DNA of 43,393 nucleotides from Antrodiella citrinella (lineage: Eukaryota; Basidiomycota; Agaricomycetes; Polyporales; Steccherinaceae). The notes beneath the pieces were generated by a model that made no database searches, was not told where the DNA came from, and worked only from the letters and a program-made list of their open reading frames with translations. The stretch is taken from contig SGPM01000242.1 in assembly GCA_004802725.1 (NCBI GenBank), forward strand, positions 1 through 43,393, given 5' to 3'. Of this stretch, positions 11,013 to 22,893 are shown in pieces; the first letter of the stretch is position 1; every line of letters begins with the position of its first letter. Both the position numbers and the translations under genes were made by a program.

Positions 11013-12211
11013 TTACATGGTGAAAATCTTCTCAAAGTACACTTTGACCCCCATGGCATCCATCGCCACAGCGCCGACATACCCATCGGGTCTTGCAATG
11101 ACCACCATCATTTCATCCCCCACTCTGTACGTCGTTCTTGCTCGGCTTCCTCGATCCACGAAGATAGACAGATGTCCATCNGGTGCGGCCATAGGAGGAT
11201 ACGCATGTGCGAGGGAACCCGGAACGACGACGACCGTCTAGACGAGGTCCCTGGNGTACCGGTTGCACCAGTCAGTAACAGACAGACACGAANCGAGTGA
11301 GTCCCCATTCTTCTGNTTGTTCCATACGAAGATCATGACGGTGTGTTTGTTCGTCTNGAAGAGATCGAGCAAGGTGACTGTGTCTCGTTCGTGGANCTGG
11401 AAGAGATTGGGAGAGTCTGGGAGGCTATCAGCAGCGGCCAGCGTACTTGTCCCTTCGTACCCAGCGTATGCACGCGCCAGTGCCTTGTCGATGGAGTCCT
11501 GGTCTTTGTCGAGGGGCGTGCGCTCGTCGTAGACAATGCTGCAGTAACGGTAGTTCACACCGTAGAGCTCTAGCGCGTCGTTGCGCCAACGTAGCCAACC
11601 AGATTTGGTGTCGTCATCCGCCTCCGGTGCTGGTGCCACCCCGCTTGGAAGCTCGGACTTCTGCTCGACGCGGGCTACCATGCCGTGGGTGTAGAGCTTG
11701 ATGGTGGCTTGGAGCATTAACGCGATGACGGGGAGACGTTCTTCGCTGTATGTCTTCAGGAGTTCCGGCAAGAAATGTCCTTTGACGACAAGAGCAACCT
11801 TCCAGCTAAGGTTCAACTGCGAGGATATTAGTGAGGAACGGTCGCAGACAAACACATGAATGCTCTTACTGCATCTTGCACGGAATTGTTCATCCCTTGA
11901 CCGCCATTTGGAGGATGGACATGGGCTGCATCTACACACGTTTAATCATGCAGAGGGGTCATCAATTGAACCACGTGAACAAGCGAAAGCATAACGAACC
12001 TCCGACTACAAATGCCCTTCCGTTCTGGAAATTGTTGACGACCCTGATATTAGGTCTACAAAGATCGCAAGTGTCAGTTCGTGGTATTACTTCAACATAG
12101 AGATCCAACTTGAACATGGTGTGATTCGACTTTATCTATGATCCTGATGTTCTTGACATCGTTCTGAGCGAGAGTGAGGGCAGCGACAAGGCCAGCGGGA
12201 CCAGCTCCAAC
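11013..12211 (-). pseudogene. Broken FAD-dependent aromatic monooxygenase (phenol hydroxylase type)
   Basis: Read on the minus strand, the pieces are in order. First, VGAGPAGLVAALTLAQND (12211 downward) is the dinucleotide-binding GxGxxG element. Then NNFQNGRAFVVG and DAAHVHPPNGGQGMNN are the second FAD-contacting motif. Then NLSWKVALVVKGHF and LLKTYSEERLPV, WLRWRNDALELYGVNYRY and a thioredoxin-fold-like tail with VVIARPDGYVGAV end at TAA 11013-11015. Intact relatives have roughly 200 residues of FAD and substrate domain between the first two motifs. Here only about 80 bp separate them, so the middle is deleted. An in-frame TAG at 11238-11240 further cuts the C-terminal domain. Several single N lie in the coding part, so the TAG could be a base-call error, but the deletion cannot be explained that way. 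A working enzyme would hydroxylate phenolic compounds with NADPH and O2. Confidence 0.8.
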
Positions 12212-12812
12212 CTGATGTGTTTAGCAGCATACGAGCCTCACCTCTTCTTCTCTAGAACTTGATTGTACGTTGCTTTCAATCAACCCTCTCTCGCACTAAA
12301 CATGGTTGTCCCGCTGGTCATCTACACGCGGTCAGCGGCATTCACAGGGGTCGTTTGCTCTAGACCTTGAAGCTTGAAGCCCTGAAGCCTCGCACCCCTC
12401 GTGTTTGAAGATGTGGTAACTGTTCCATGGCTCCTCCCGAGATATCGATATCATCGCGACCTGACTTAGTACGACCTCCACGCAGGTCCACTGCCAGCGG
12501 TCGATTGAACTGCCCATTCATACATGGTTTAAGTATCTGGAAATGAAAAGGAACATGAATACATGTTGCAAAGATGCAGGATAGAGCTCACCTTTATTTT
12601 AGAGCTGTGCTTGCGTAGATGCTCCGGAAAAGTCGGAAAGGTCGAGGTTTGACAGCGGGATCGTGGAAGGATCTAGATCTTATCTTATCTATTTCGACGA
12701 CGCTCCAGTCCGACGTCGTTCGTCTCTCCGAGTCCTCTGTCGACTCCGCTCAACCTCGTCTGTCGTCCGACTCATCTCTCTGTCGTCTGCCTCATTTGGC
12801 TACATCGTAAAC
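12212..12812. other. Intergenic between broken monooxygenase and family X copy A
   Basis: No ATG-bearing first exon for the monooxygenase could be recognised here, which adds to its pseudogene status. The 3' part is a CT- and TCG-rich leader ahead of the copy A ATG. Nothing else is supported. Confidence 0.4.
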
Positions 12813-14770
12813 ATGCCACCACGGAAGCGAGCGAAACAAAAATCGGACAGTGAAGACAGCAACAGTGCAGGCAACATTGCCGAGTAAGTACTTTTCTTCT
12901 CCGTCGCATCGTTCATTTTCCTAACGTGGCGATATGTCAGCGCAATAACCTCATTGTGGGATGTCGCATCACGGTATGAATGAACATACTACAACGTCAA
13001 GACTCGACTGTCACTGTCATTTTACAGCACGAGCGACCTTAGTATCGATATCTCGTAAGATTCTTGTTGTACATCTACCTCCTGAAGGTCTGATATCCTG
13101 GTCACAGCGCCGATTTGCGCAAGAAGTTGAAAGAGGTGCTGAGAATGACACAGGGGACAGCGACACAGACATCCAAGTGAGCGGATTGAACAATTTTTGT
13201 ATTCCGCACCAGAACACTTACATTGGCGATTCCCAGAGTGGCCAAGGAAGAGGATGATTGGAATGTGTGGGCTACATCAGCAGGCGTTATCTTTAGACCG
13301 GATTGCGACGCGGATGACTTCAAGGGGCTTTTTTTGAAGAAAGACGCGCCCTGTATCGACACGGACGCTCTCAAGGTATCGTTGATAGATTTTCCCGCTA
13401 CACTCACAGCTCACGCTGACGTTACAATGCCAGATCAGCGATACAGATGGTGCAGACACGTTTAGGTGCAAGCCGTATCTCACTGCGCTCCACGATGACC
13501 TTCGCTCCTTCCCTGACGATTGGCGTGCGACTCGTCTCAAAATCGATTCCAAATTGTCACGGCAGTATCTCGAGGTACTGGCCTTGCTGCACGTTATTGT
13601 GAATGGCACCACTGCCGAGATATTTGAGAACAACGAGGCCACGAGGCGTACCGTTTCTGATCTCCTCCTCCAGATAGCATTTGGTTCTTGTCTTCAAAGT
13701 CCTCTCTCTGAAGACCGTCAACGTGTTTCTGATGATAAAGAAACGCTTTTCTCAGTGAAGTACGTGTATGCTTTCCCTTTGCGTGCGCTTGATCGACAGA
13801 TTGTCATCAGGATGGAAATAGAATTGGCTCTGCCCTACGTGTGGGAGGCGACAAAAACAGCTATAGCGGATGCTGTTGCCCTCCGCTCACTTCCACCTAA
13901 TCTGTTAAAGGTGATAAAGGATCGCTTTGTGAATAGTATCGAGCGTGTCCAAGCGATCGCGCACAAGTCTCCTCAGCGGATCTCCGTTCTGGCCTTCGTG
14001 CACGAGGACAAGGTCGACGCCCAGGATCAGGGAGAACGNCAGNCAGCNATGTACATCGTCTCTGCTCAATATCAACGTAGGGCGTTGGGTTTACCAGAGA
14101 GACTTGTATANGGCGCCACATATNTTGGGTCTGTAATGANGATTCTCGTGGGGAAGTNGGAAGAACATCGAGTGGTAAGTGATGCGACTACTCCGCGAGT
14201 AATGATTATTGACCNTTCGNNAGGTGGTATCNNCNATCNACGACTACNNNTGGNATCTCTCANNNCCNTTGNAACTGATNCAATGTNTGGAGTACTTGCT
14301 NGCTTTAGCGNNCCATATCAGCAAGGAGCTCNACNAAGATCTTCANATGCCTGGATTCCGGACTCGGCTCCCAGGGCGTAAAGAGCCTTGCCTTNAATGG
14401 CGCTCANANCTNGGCACNNCTNCCAGCTTTGCCGGTCNTCGCGGTCCCNGNGGNGGNGGTCCCAGCGGCAGCGGTCCCNNCGNTNNCAGNNNTNNTNNNN
14501 GNNNTNNNNNCNNNNANGGGCATGATGATGATGTAATTATGGATCCCACGGACCACGGTGACAACGATGTGGAGGCGGCAGAGCAAGACGACGCCATAGT
14601 GGGTAGGAAAAGGCGCGGATCAAGGCGTGGAACCGCGAAGTGCAACAATAAGTCCTCGCCTTGCTCCCATGCTCCACTCTTGCTGAGTCCTGACTATTCA
14701 ATCCAGGCATATGGGAGAGTCGGAGGACCCCATTGAGAATGTGGAGAACAGTCCTCCGCCTCCATATTAG
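12813..14770 (+). pseudogene. Family X, copy A (unidentified protein; damaged)
   Basis: I do not recognise this family. Four copies occur in the window (A here; B, C, D below). Exon 1 (12813-12883) encodes a basic-then-acidic start MPPRKRAKQKSDSEDS. Later exons carry DCDADDFKGLFLKKDAPCIDTDALK, then FRCKPYLTALHDDLRSFPDD and SRQYLEVLALLHVIVNGTTAE. After an intron from 13760 come MEIELALPYV, LAFVHEDKVD, YIVSAQYQRRALGLPERLV and, past a GTAAGT intron at 14176, a helix-rich segment with ISKEL. The tail is acidic, ending GESEDPIENVENSPPPPY near 14768. Damage: the last splice donor reads ATAAGT where copy C has GTAAGT, and against copy C an acidic stretch before it is missing. Dozens of N from 14039 to 14518 hide other lesions. 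A hydrophilic protein of about 430-500 residues, probably intracellular, is inferred for an intact member. Confidence 0.65.
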
Positions 14771-17700
14771 ATGCCATGTTTTGACGTATTTTTGGCACGG
14801 ACGGTCATTGCGCTCACTGTGATGTTTTGTACGTTGTGTCGCACTGTAGCTTTAGTAAGTATGCGTGTGTTGTGTACGTAATGTGTTGAGGTGCACCAAG
14901 CCGGATTCCCCGGTTCTTTTCGTTTTCCTGACCACTGCGGCCAGCGCAAAGGTTGTCTTCACGCGTCCGAGGTGGTGCTAACCTTGCTCAGACATCGAAG
15001 ACATGCCGGAACGTCTCCCCTTGCCAGTTACAGCACTTTTAGCCAATCGCCTTCGGGCTTGTATTCGCTATCCTAACTGCCAACCATCCGCGTTCTGTCG
15101 TTCTCGTGTCCCTCCACCTTTCTTCGCCCGTCTTCTAGGGTCAATCAGCCCTGACACGCCGTCTGCACCCTTCTACGGTATCTACAAATTCTTCGTACTC
15201 AACTGGAATATCGATTTCCGCAATGAATTTACCTCTCACGTTGCAGCGGACATTCGGGCGAAAACAAATTCGATTTGGAGATTACGCGCCGAGCCGAGCA
15301 GGGGTCCACACTATCCTCTACACCCACCATATCTGCCGTGTCTCCCAGGCCGCGTACGACGACGAAGACGAAGACCTGGACACCAGACGAACAGACCGCG
15401 TACGACCTCTGCTCTCAGCCCCGCACACAGTTCGAGTCAAATTCCTCAGACTCCAGAGTCCAGTTTGATGGCTAGGAACGGCGTGAAGGTGTTGAGGAAG
15501 CTCCTCGTGCACGGTGCACGCGCCTGACGGTGTGCGGTCTGAGATCGCGAAAGCCGTGTTAGCTTGCTTCGACTTAGAAGCAGAGGAGCCGGGGGAAAGA
15601 GGGAGAGGTTGAGGCATTGGGCGTCTTCTTGTATAGATCCTCGCATGTGCGTTCTTCGTCTCTATGGCGTACCGTTTGCACAAGCATTCAATAATTGTTC
15701 CGATGGGCCGAGTTGAATAATTGTTCTGTAAAATACAGGCATGTAAATAACACCACAGTCTTCTCCCGAACACTATTGTCGAGGCCTCGGAGTAGTGTCG
15801 GTCTTCGTTCAAGTTGTCCGTAGGGCTCGGACTTCGTTAGGGTGTGCTGTGATGTTCGTTGAATGTTCGTCCGAGATAGTGCTTTATTCTGTACAGTTCT
15901 ACATAGATGTTGCTTCACATGTCGCTGCGTAGTCGACGATAACGGTATGTTGATTCTCGAGTTTGCGGAAGGGCAAAAAAAGTTTGCTTCGCTTTCGCGG
16001 AGCATGAAATCCAAAGTCCGACGCGCCATTTGAATTTCGCGCTCCGAGCAGACTAAATTGAGGGACGCGACGCGTTTTGGACAATGACTGTCGTATGACT
16101 GCGACCTTACGAATGTTCTTGTTCGTTCTATGCAACACATCCCAACGCACTGAGCATGATTTTCCTCTCCTCTGATGCTTCGGTCTCTATTTGTGTCTTC
16201 TTACTTGGCATTTGATTCTCGGAAAACTTCTTACCGAACGCGTACGAGCAAACACTCGAGGATCATCCGTTGCCGGGCGCCTCGCAGCTTCTTTAAATTC
16301 TTCACGGAGGAGAGCCGGAAAGTAATCCAAAGGTGAGTTCATACAGTCTAACACGAAAGATGAACGTCACCCTAAGAATTCTGTAGTACAGGTGACATTC
16401 ATCGATAGCATCAGGCGCACCCTGAGCATGACGCATGAGCTGTCCCGTGTGGCTGTTTTGAAAAGCACAAGCTCTCTTACGAGCCTGAAGTTAACGTTAA
16501 CGTTACCACTGTCACTGACATGTTGATTTCGCTGCTTCACTGCAGACTCGACTGTCGACGGCCTAGAGCAGATCGGTCATGCGCTTCTGATGCCTTCTCA
16601 TTCCGTCGTTCTTCGTGAGTATTTCCATTCATCGGAACACTCTTCAGTATTCTAATATCAATACCCTACACCACAGTCTACTTCTACTTATATCCACATA
16701 TGTTTGGTGTGGCGTATGTGCCACCCATAACGGTGGCATGTCACTGTTTTTCTCAAACGCGACGATAGATGCAGACAACGACTGTCCAAGTCACTTGGTC
16801 TCGACGGCACTTATTGCAAGGAAAACCCGTGCCATATATGTGTGCGAATTGCCGCTCCCCCTCGGTTTTCCGATCGGAAATGCCTCTCAAGGACAAACTT
16901 CGTCATACAGCGACGTCGTATAAGTACGCGTTGCTCTTCAACGGGGTTTGCTTTCGGTGCCCATCTCATCTGCCAGAGGTATCATCGAACCTGCACACCA
17001 CCGACCTGAACTTCCATCCCTCCTAATATCTTTCTAATGTCCCTGGGTGGTCACATTATAGGGATGCGTCGGGATGCTCAACTTTGTCTTGCTCTTTTCA
17101 ACAGCTATAGATCGGCAATGCCGGAACGTTGAAGGTGTGTGTCTCGGTGATGTAAACTCAACCCTGTCTGACTAGTCTCCTTTCAGAATACAAAGTCAAG
17201 GTCTTATTCGTCGATTGCAGGCTCCCGAAACGGAGACGGAGCTGTTTGGAAGGCTATGTTCGCGAACCTAGATTTTCTAACATTGGACCCTTTGGCCAGC
17301 TGTGATATCCAGAGGGAGTGTTTTATCACATATTCTGCCTCGTGTTACAGCTGACATGCTAATATCCTCAGGTCAGGCGAGATCTTCAAGTTTTTTTGTT
17401 ATCTGGTTATGGAGCAACACGCCGCAACAATTCGGCTCATTCGCGTTTCCCTGTACATGTTATGGGCGCACATGGCACCATCAGTACCATCAAGTATCGA
17501 AGTATCTCTTGATGTTGTTTCTTTGCCACTTGACAATCGAGCTCGGTGCTTGTTTTCCGAGTAATCAACGTACGAAAGATTTGGAATCAGACAAGTTGGG
17601 ACAGTATGGTCACGCATACTCGGCATTTCACTTACGACATCTATGTAGCCGTTCGCAGTGAGATATCTCCTCGTCTAAGCATGCAGTCCGAGTCTCATTG

Positions 17701-20700
17701 TTCTCCCAAAAATTCACCGCAGTCCCGTTGTTCCTCGTTCTGCACAGATGCACCCTGACTGATCCTGGTTCCTCGCCGCCGGGTTACTTGTTTCAAGGTC
17801 TCGCAGTACGTACATGCATTTCAATTATTCAATAGAAGTGCGGGGGTTATTTGGCGTGCTGACGGCCACCTTTGTTCCCAGATAGCGGGAAGTCTTCATG
17901 GAAGCTGTCTTGGACAAAACCTCTTTTTGACGGCCAATTATCCCGCGATCCCTGTCAATCCGAGGGAACAGTCATAGACGACACCGCTGATATCGTTTGG
18001 AAGGCGGCCTTCCTAGTTACCCTGTTGAGGTCATCATGGTCTTCGATATTCTTGTGCATACCAGGTCTCCCTAGCCATTCAAATTCTCCCTGGTGACGTC
18101 GACTATGATTTTACGGTGACGGATACGATTCAGACTTTTGGATCTGGCCATGCTGCTGCCGGACCGCGGGTACCACAAACGCGTCAAAATGATGTCGTCC
18201 TGTTACGAGCGCGTTTCCCGACATCCGTACCCCTTCGTTCGTTATCCTTCTATGGAATTTTGGCTCAGGGTTATTATCCTCTTCCAGTGTTTCCTCCGAT
18301 GCTCCCAAGCAGCATCGTTCGCGAGTTCTCCTTTTCCCTGTAGCAGGGACGTACCGATACACTCGACTCATGCTAGACGTCTTTTGGAAAACCACCGCCG
18401 AAAACCCGGACAGTTCAATCATTGTCATCTGCTGGGCTTTGATGGTGAGGCACCACTCCTCGTCGACGGAGTTCCTTGATCACATATTCACTCAGCCACC
18501 CATACGAGCGGCGATTTTTAAAGCTGCCACCTACCACGGACCCGATTTCGGACGTGGCATTGATGGTCAGTGTTTGATATTTACACGCTAGACAAGGCCC
18601 GAGCTCAATCGCGTTACACTTGTGTACAGGTATCAATACTCCTAGATGAACAGCTGACTCGTTATCACGACAAGCGACTGAACTTGAGGTGCGTTGAATA
18701 TCTCGGTGAGAACGGTATTGACCTCTGACGCACCCTCTTCAGCTTCAATGGCACCGCTCCAAAGCTGCTTCCGGCCTAGTCTTCAAGCGCATTTCCAGGC
18801 TTCACCTTATGCCGAGGTGGAAGCTGTCCAATTTCCGCTCTGTGCGCGAAGCGTACTTGTTCGCAGCGTTCTCGGTGTGCGAGTAGAGCTGTCATTTCAG
18901 TTGACGATTTTCCACTTATGGATCGGACCATCTCAACCGCTGGCGTCGGCGAGCACAAACCTCCACCACCTCTGACGCGTCCTACAAGGTAATATACCGC
19001 GTTCAACCTCCGCTGCCGTACAGTCTACTCAAGCCGAGCAGTGTAAGCCCTGAAACCTGGGGATGAGTCACAGCCGCCATCTCCTCGAACCACTCTTATG
19101 GATGAACGTGCCTGGAGGATTTCCTGTTATCGTCACGACATGTCGGTAGAGAGTTCTTCCCGGTTTTATTGGTCGTTCTACCGTATTCAGTCTTATCAGC
19201 CGCTGATCGTTGAGAATGGGTCGCTGACTGTCTGAATTTTTTCAGCGATGAGAAGAGAGAACCACATCCAAAACCAGGGGGCGCAGTCTAATTTGGTCGC
19301 CTTGTAGGCATGGTAATAGGTATGTTCCATTCCCCATAAGTTCTCCCGCGATTCAGTTCTACGTGCTGATAGGACATGGCTAGTGTTTCGCGTCTAGACC
19401 TGTTCTCCGTTCACGGAGAATACGAACGACTGTGCAAAAATCCGACAACTCGTACCGCTTGGAAAATTCGCCGATTTGCGCTCGCCTCTGGATGGTTCAT
19501 GGCAGTACACGACTGACGACGAAGGTGAGAGGAGGTCTTCTGATCACACTGCGCCCTGTACGCGTTTTTACCAGGCGTCTTCTTAGGACAGCACATTCTC
19601 AATGCCCATGATATGGTCCGAGTACCCCAAATCAGTATCGGCGGTGATTTTGATGGACAGAGCACCCTATGAGCTCTCTCAGGTCGTGCATATCTCGGCG
19701 ATTGACACAGCGATTGGTCAAGTGAACACGAATGGCAATGAGGCGTGGGTTTCCAGTGGCTATTACGAGACCAGATGACAGTCCATCTTGCTGTAGGCAG
19801 TGCAGGCCGAGGGTAGAATTACGCAGGATGCACTCGTTACAGTCCTGTCACGCTGTCTTGAGGAAATGTAAGCTCGACCTTTTCGTTGGTAACTTAGTCC
19901 TAATTATTTTGAAAGCATGGCTCACCAAGTCTGGGCCGGTGGCTGCCTGACTACCTGAAATACCCTGTGAGGCGAGTTCATCGAACAATAATTCCTGCAC
20001 TGAGCGTCCAATTGGCCTTAGTTGAGCAAGTCTTTCGATCTGCGTTCATAGACTTTCGGGGGTGCATTCACCTAGAATGTCGCCGCTATTGATTCCGAGT
20101 CTGGTTACCGTATTCTACATTCACCACGGCTGGAAGGTGGTAACAGTCTACACCACCATAACGCACTTATATTCTGTATCGTGACACGTATATTACGGCT
20201 GTGTTGCTGGAAATTGTATTTTCCGTCGTCTGATGTCCAAATGCGCGTCACACTTTCTTCTACACTTTCCGAATGTGGACGATACACCCAAGTCTAAGAG
20301 GGCAAGCAGATCGAAATCTAGATCATCGAACCCTAACCTTGACGCGTATCGGGAAGGTTTTTCTATTTTTATTCGAATTAAATTACCTATGATCCTATCA
20401 CTTTCTCGTTGCCGGATCTGGTGTCGTACCGCTGGAACTTGAGCGACGAGCGTGGACACGACTCTCATCTGCACAAGAGTCCCGATCACCCTCTAACGTA
20501 AGCCGTAAGCTCCCACCAAGCCGTGTCGTTGTTGTTTGGCGACTTGAAATTGTATCGACTTGCGTCTTCTAGATCCAGGTCCAAAGATGATATTAGTAGA
20601 CAGCTTGGACACTCGTTCCGTCTGCAATCCGAAGAGCTATCTTTGGAATATCCCGAGTAACCAGAATCCAAAATTTGCATCGAGAATGAGCTCACCACCA

Positions 20701-20968
20701 TCACGTCATGCACATCTGTTCACTGACTGTACAGACATCCACATTCCCCTGCGAGCCTGATTGCACAGGGTTTGGTCCATACGAACATCTTACGCCTCAA
20801 AATCACCCGTACTACCTTATTAATATTATGTTGTCAGGCATCTTACCCTTGCCGGCCGCTGGATCCGAGCTTGTATAAAAGGTTCTCCATTTGAAGCAGT
20901 CGCAAGACATCCCAGATTCAACATCCCCATTCTCTCCCTATCCCGACATCACACGTCTACCTGTCACC
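14771..20968. other. About 6 kb without a supportable gene
   Basis: Open frames are short. The longest (15003-15527 plus, 174 codons; 15688-16140 minus, 150 codons) have biased composition and no family likeness. A frame at 16769-17026 contains CANC and, later, CFRC, a possible remnant of a zinc-binding module, but has no start context or partner exons. GT and AG sites occur at gene-like spacing around 17.1-19.7 kb but could not be chained into a protein. I read the area as decayed sequence. The last 100 bp hold the GST promoter. Confidence 0.45.
20873..20880 (+). promoter_or_regulatory. TATA box of the GST gene
   Basis: The sequence GTATAAAAGG lies about 90 bp before the GST start codon, and the sequence between is CT- and CA-rich as in fungal leaders. 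It is the clearest TATA element in the window. Confidence 0.6.
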
Positions 20969-21812
20969 ATGGTCCTCCAAATCCACGGATCCCCTGGCTC
21001 TACCTGCACGCGTCGCGTCGGGGTCGTATGCGAAGAGCTGGGTATCCCATATGAGCTCGTCGTTGTCAACCTTGCCAAAGGCGAGCAGAAGGCACCAGCC
21101 TTCTTAGAACACCAGCCATTTGGCGTCGTTCCATACATCGTCGACGACGATGGCTATGAGCTCTACGAGAGTCGCGCCGTCGTCCGCTACCTTGCTGCCA
21201 AATACAACTCTCCACTGTTCCCCAAACCCTCGGATCTTCAGAAGTGGGCGAAGTTCGAACAAGCAGCGAGCATAGAGCAGTCGAACTTCGACGTGTACGC
21301 TGCAGGCCTTGCGGCGGAACGGGTCTTCAGACCGTAAGTGATCCGTTGGTTACGACACTGTTCGATCATCTGAAAATCTTCTTGCACTTAGGGCTAAAGG
21401 TCTCGCGGGCGACGAGAATGTTGCCCAAAGGCATATTGAAATGCTCAGTGCAAAGCTTGATGCATACGACGTCATCCTTTCTAAGCAGAGATATCTCGCC
21501 GGTGATGTAGGTCATCACGGATTGTAATCCTTGTTCTTTCAATTGACATATTTTCGTCTGCAGGAGTATACGCTTGCAGATCTTTTCCATCTCCCATATG
21601 GTGCCTTGATCACCAAGATCGGCATCGATTTCCTCGTCGACGAGACTAAGAGACCGCATGTGGCGAGGTGCGTCATCAACTCTGTTGCCCGCGGCAGACC
21701 CGAAGATTATCTGCTAACACGATCCTCTCCCGTTGATAGGTGGTGGAAAGAAATCTCGTCCCGTCCAGCATGGCAAAAAGTGAAGGATGGCCTCCCATTG
21801 AAGTCGGCCTAG
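20969..21812 (+). CDS. Glutathione S-transferase
   Basis: Four exons (20969-21333, 21392-21506, 21564-21667, 21740-21812) give 218 residues, the normal GST length. The N-terminal thioredoxin-like domain shows HGSPGSTCTRRVGVVCEELG (glutathione-site region), then FGVVPYIVDDD with the conserved cis-proline after the VP turn, and YESRAVVRYLA with the ES pair that binds the gamma-glutamyl group. The helical C-terminal domain has RYLAGDEYTLADLFHLPYG, the usual N-capping and hydrophobic staple region, and ends RPAWQKVKDGLP. This layout resembles phi-like fungal GSTs. A cytosolic role in conjugating glutathione to electrophiles is inferred from the family. The ATG is in a good context (CACCATGG). Introns are 57-72 nt with standard borders. 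The MITE lies about 265 bp downstream. Confidence 0.93.
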
Positions 21813-22068
21813 ACGGTCGCATCATTGGTTGTTATGTTATCATACGGTTAAGCAGTTACATGTTACAACTTGTAAAGGTCTCGGTGAATGGAAGTGCGGT
21901 ACATCCGTCAAGGAATCTCAAGGTTCTGACGTCCGATTGAAAGTTAACTTCGATTTTCATCGAATGTCCGGCGTTCGGGAGTCGGCATTCTATTCAAGCG
22001 CACTGCGCAGCCACTAGCAGATGTGGTGAAAATACACCCTGTACTAGCTTTCCGCTTCAATTCCGAAT

Positions 22069-22475
22069 GGTTGCCTAGGACCCTGGAAAACTCCGCCAAA
22101 TGCCTCTTCCCGATCCCGACAAAAATGGGTCAAAAATCCCGGAAGGCCTGTGTCGCCGTCCCGACAAAAATGTACCTCCAAGATGCATATGGGTGTCCAC
22201 ATATTTCCCCTTGAAAAAAGTGAAATTCAGGCGAAAGACCTCAATGGACGCGCAGAGCGCGTCGAGGACCGTTTTTGGCCTCTGGTGAGCCCTGAGGAGG
22301 ATTTTTGAGCTTTTTCGACGGCCTGGCGGGCACGTGAACCGGCGCTTGAGGCCGTCTACGGTATGCCACTTCCCTTTTTCCCGACAAAAATGGCCGCTGA
22401 GCCCGGGTCCGTCCCGACTAACCCTCGAGATTTGGAAGTGGCCATTGAGGGGACTTTCCAGGGTCCTGGTTGCCT
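22069..22475. repeat. 8-bp target site duplication flanking a MITE
   Basis: GGTTGCCT occurs at 22069-22076 and again at 22468-22475, exactly abutting the two inverted ends of the element between them. An 8-bp duplication is the hallmark of hAT-type transposition. Confidence 0.85.
22077..22467. mobile_element. hAT-like MITE, 391 bp, non-autonomous
   Basis: The element begins AGGACCCTGGAAA (22077-22089) and ends with its exact reverse complement (22455-22467). Homology of the inverted ends continues imperfectly to about 34 bp on each side. It is bounded by 8-bp direct repeats. There is no transposase. Inside, the motif CCCGACAAAAATG occurs three times in the same direction (22115, 22160, 22380). 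Open frames that cross the element run through both ends and are not genes. It depends on a hAT transposase encoded elsewhere. Confidence 0.85.
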
Positions 22476-22893
22476 CCGCCGTTGGTGCGTACACGTTAAG
22501 GAATCAAGTCAGCAGTCTCTGTGCCTCAATGTCGACATCTTGCTCTAAAAATTGAGTGTTCGTAAGCCTTGCGCCCGCTCATCGTCTTTCTTACCGGGAA
22601 TGGCGGGAATGGAGAAAATGGCAATGGATTTTGATGTTGTTCTCGTCCACGGAGAAGCTCGCTGACACCCTCATGCTATCGTAGAACGATCTTGGCTTCT
22701 GGAACTGTGAAACAGTGATACGATGTGTGCTGATGCCAGTGTAGACGCTTGTGGGTGTCATTAGGCGCCTATGTTCGACTTCTCTGTGTGTCACTCATCC
22801 GGGTCACTCCAAACGGATTCGTTGTGCGGCCTAGTGCCTGGGTCATGACCGATCCGGATTTCTCAATACCTAGCACATCGAAACTTCACATTT

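Noticed and set aside
16481..16520. GTTAACGTTAACGTTA palindromic run as a binding site or origin
   Set aside because: A short simple palindrome in otherwise undefined sequence; no second element or gene context supports a function.
22075..22494. 139-codon open frame on the minus strand
   Set aside because: It reads straight through both inverted ends and the target duplication of the MITE, so it cannot be a gene of the element or the host.
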